Positions 63,993 through 64,000 of a stretch of DNA of 64,000 nucleotides are shown here, in pieces; position 1 is the first letter of the stretch; every line of letters begins with the position of its first letter. The notes beneath the pieces are model-generated. The model was not told the origin of the DNA, ran no database searches, and saw nothing but the letters and a program-made list of their open reading frames with translations. The stretch lies in NCBI RefSeq assembly GCF_022538115.1, contig NZ_JAKZAL010000002.1, positions 186,001-250,000 of the forward strand. Reading direction: 5' to 3'. The position numbers and the translations under genes are program-made. This DNA is from Cognataquiflexum rubidum (lineage in GTDB: Bacteria > Bacteroidota > Bacteroidia > Cytophagales > Cyclobacteriaceae).

Positions 63993-64000
63993 CCCTTCGA

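Overview
The window looks like chromosome of a member of the Bacteroidota, probably an aerobic or facultatively denitrifying relative of Algoriphagus (family Cyclobacteriaceae). The evidence is TAnnTTTG-type -10 boxes, many SPII lipoproteins, a one-protein hybrid two-component regulator with an AraC output domain, a CNGKC small protein beside a TonB receptor, and a giant secreted protein with a type IX secretion sorting domain. The taxon is inferred from gene content only. No rRNA, tRNA, IS element or CRISPR array was recognised.

Layout. 1-4457 (minus): an operon of three different short-chain dehydrogenases and a PsiE-like membrane protein, followed by a truncated outer-membrane porin; it looks catabolic. 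4855-7900 (minus): an MBL-rhodanese sulfur enzyme and an unknown secreted or membrane protein. 8113-16401: a probable nitric-oxide/copper response region. It holds a 598-aa unknown protein, a DUF542/ScdA_N-like mini-protein, an NnrS-like membrane protein, a CNGKC small protein, an OprC/NosA-type copper TonB receptor, a methyltransferase, an Rrf2/NsrR-type regulator with three cluster-forming cysteines, and a FAS1 lipoprotein. Similar AAAGGATA-N4-TATCCTTT palindromes precede three of these transcription units, and a TGTGA-N6-TCACA site precedes the copper genes. 16549-23523: a PhoPQ-related lipoprotein, an OmpA-like lipoprotein, a GalM-like lipoprotein and three-gene proton-translocating transhydrogenase (pntB, pntAb, pntAa).

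24650-29571 (minus) is a compact five-gene cluster: esterase, ATP-grasp ligase, GCS2-type carboxylate-amine ligase, class I glutamine amidotransferase and a second ATP-grasp-like protein. It has the composition expected of a small-peptide or amide biosynthesis pathway. 30105-35911 holds housekeeping and accessory genes: gamma-carbonic anhydrase, YceI, pabB, dinB, a higBA toxin-antitoxin pair and a monooxygenase.

35954-60398 is the most unusual part. A full hybrid sensor/AraC protein diverges from a LytTR response regulator plus LytS-type kinase. Downstream lie secreted proteins and lipoproteins, partly duplicated and decayed paralogues, and a 4428-aa modular T9SS protein. Five transcription units here carry the same element: two direct-repeat half sites (GTTACA and GATACA) exactly 21 bp apart, followed 31 nt later by a -10-like box. 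I infer a local LytTR regulon controlling surface or secreted proteins. The window closes with a complete Tricorn-type protease gene.
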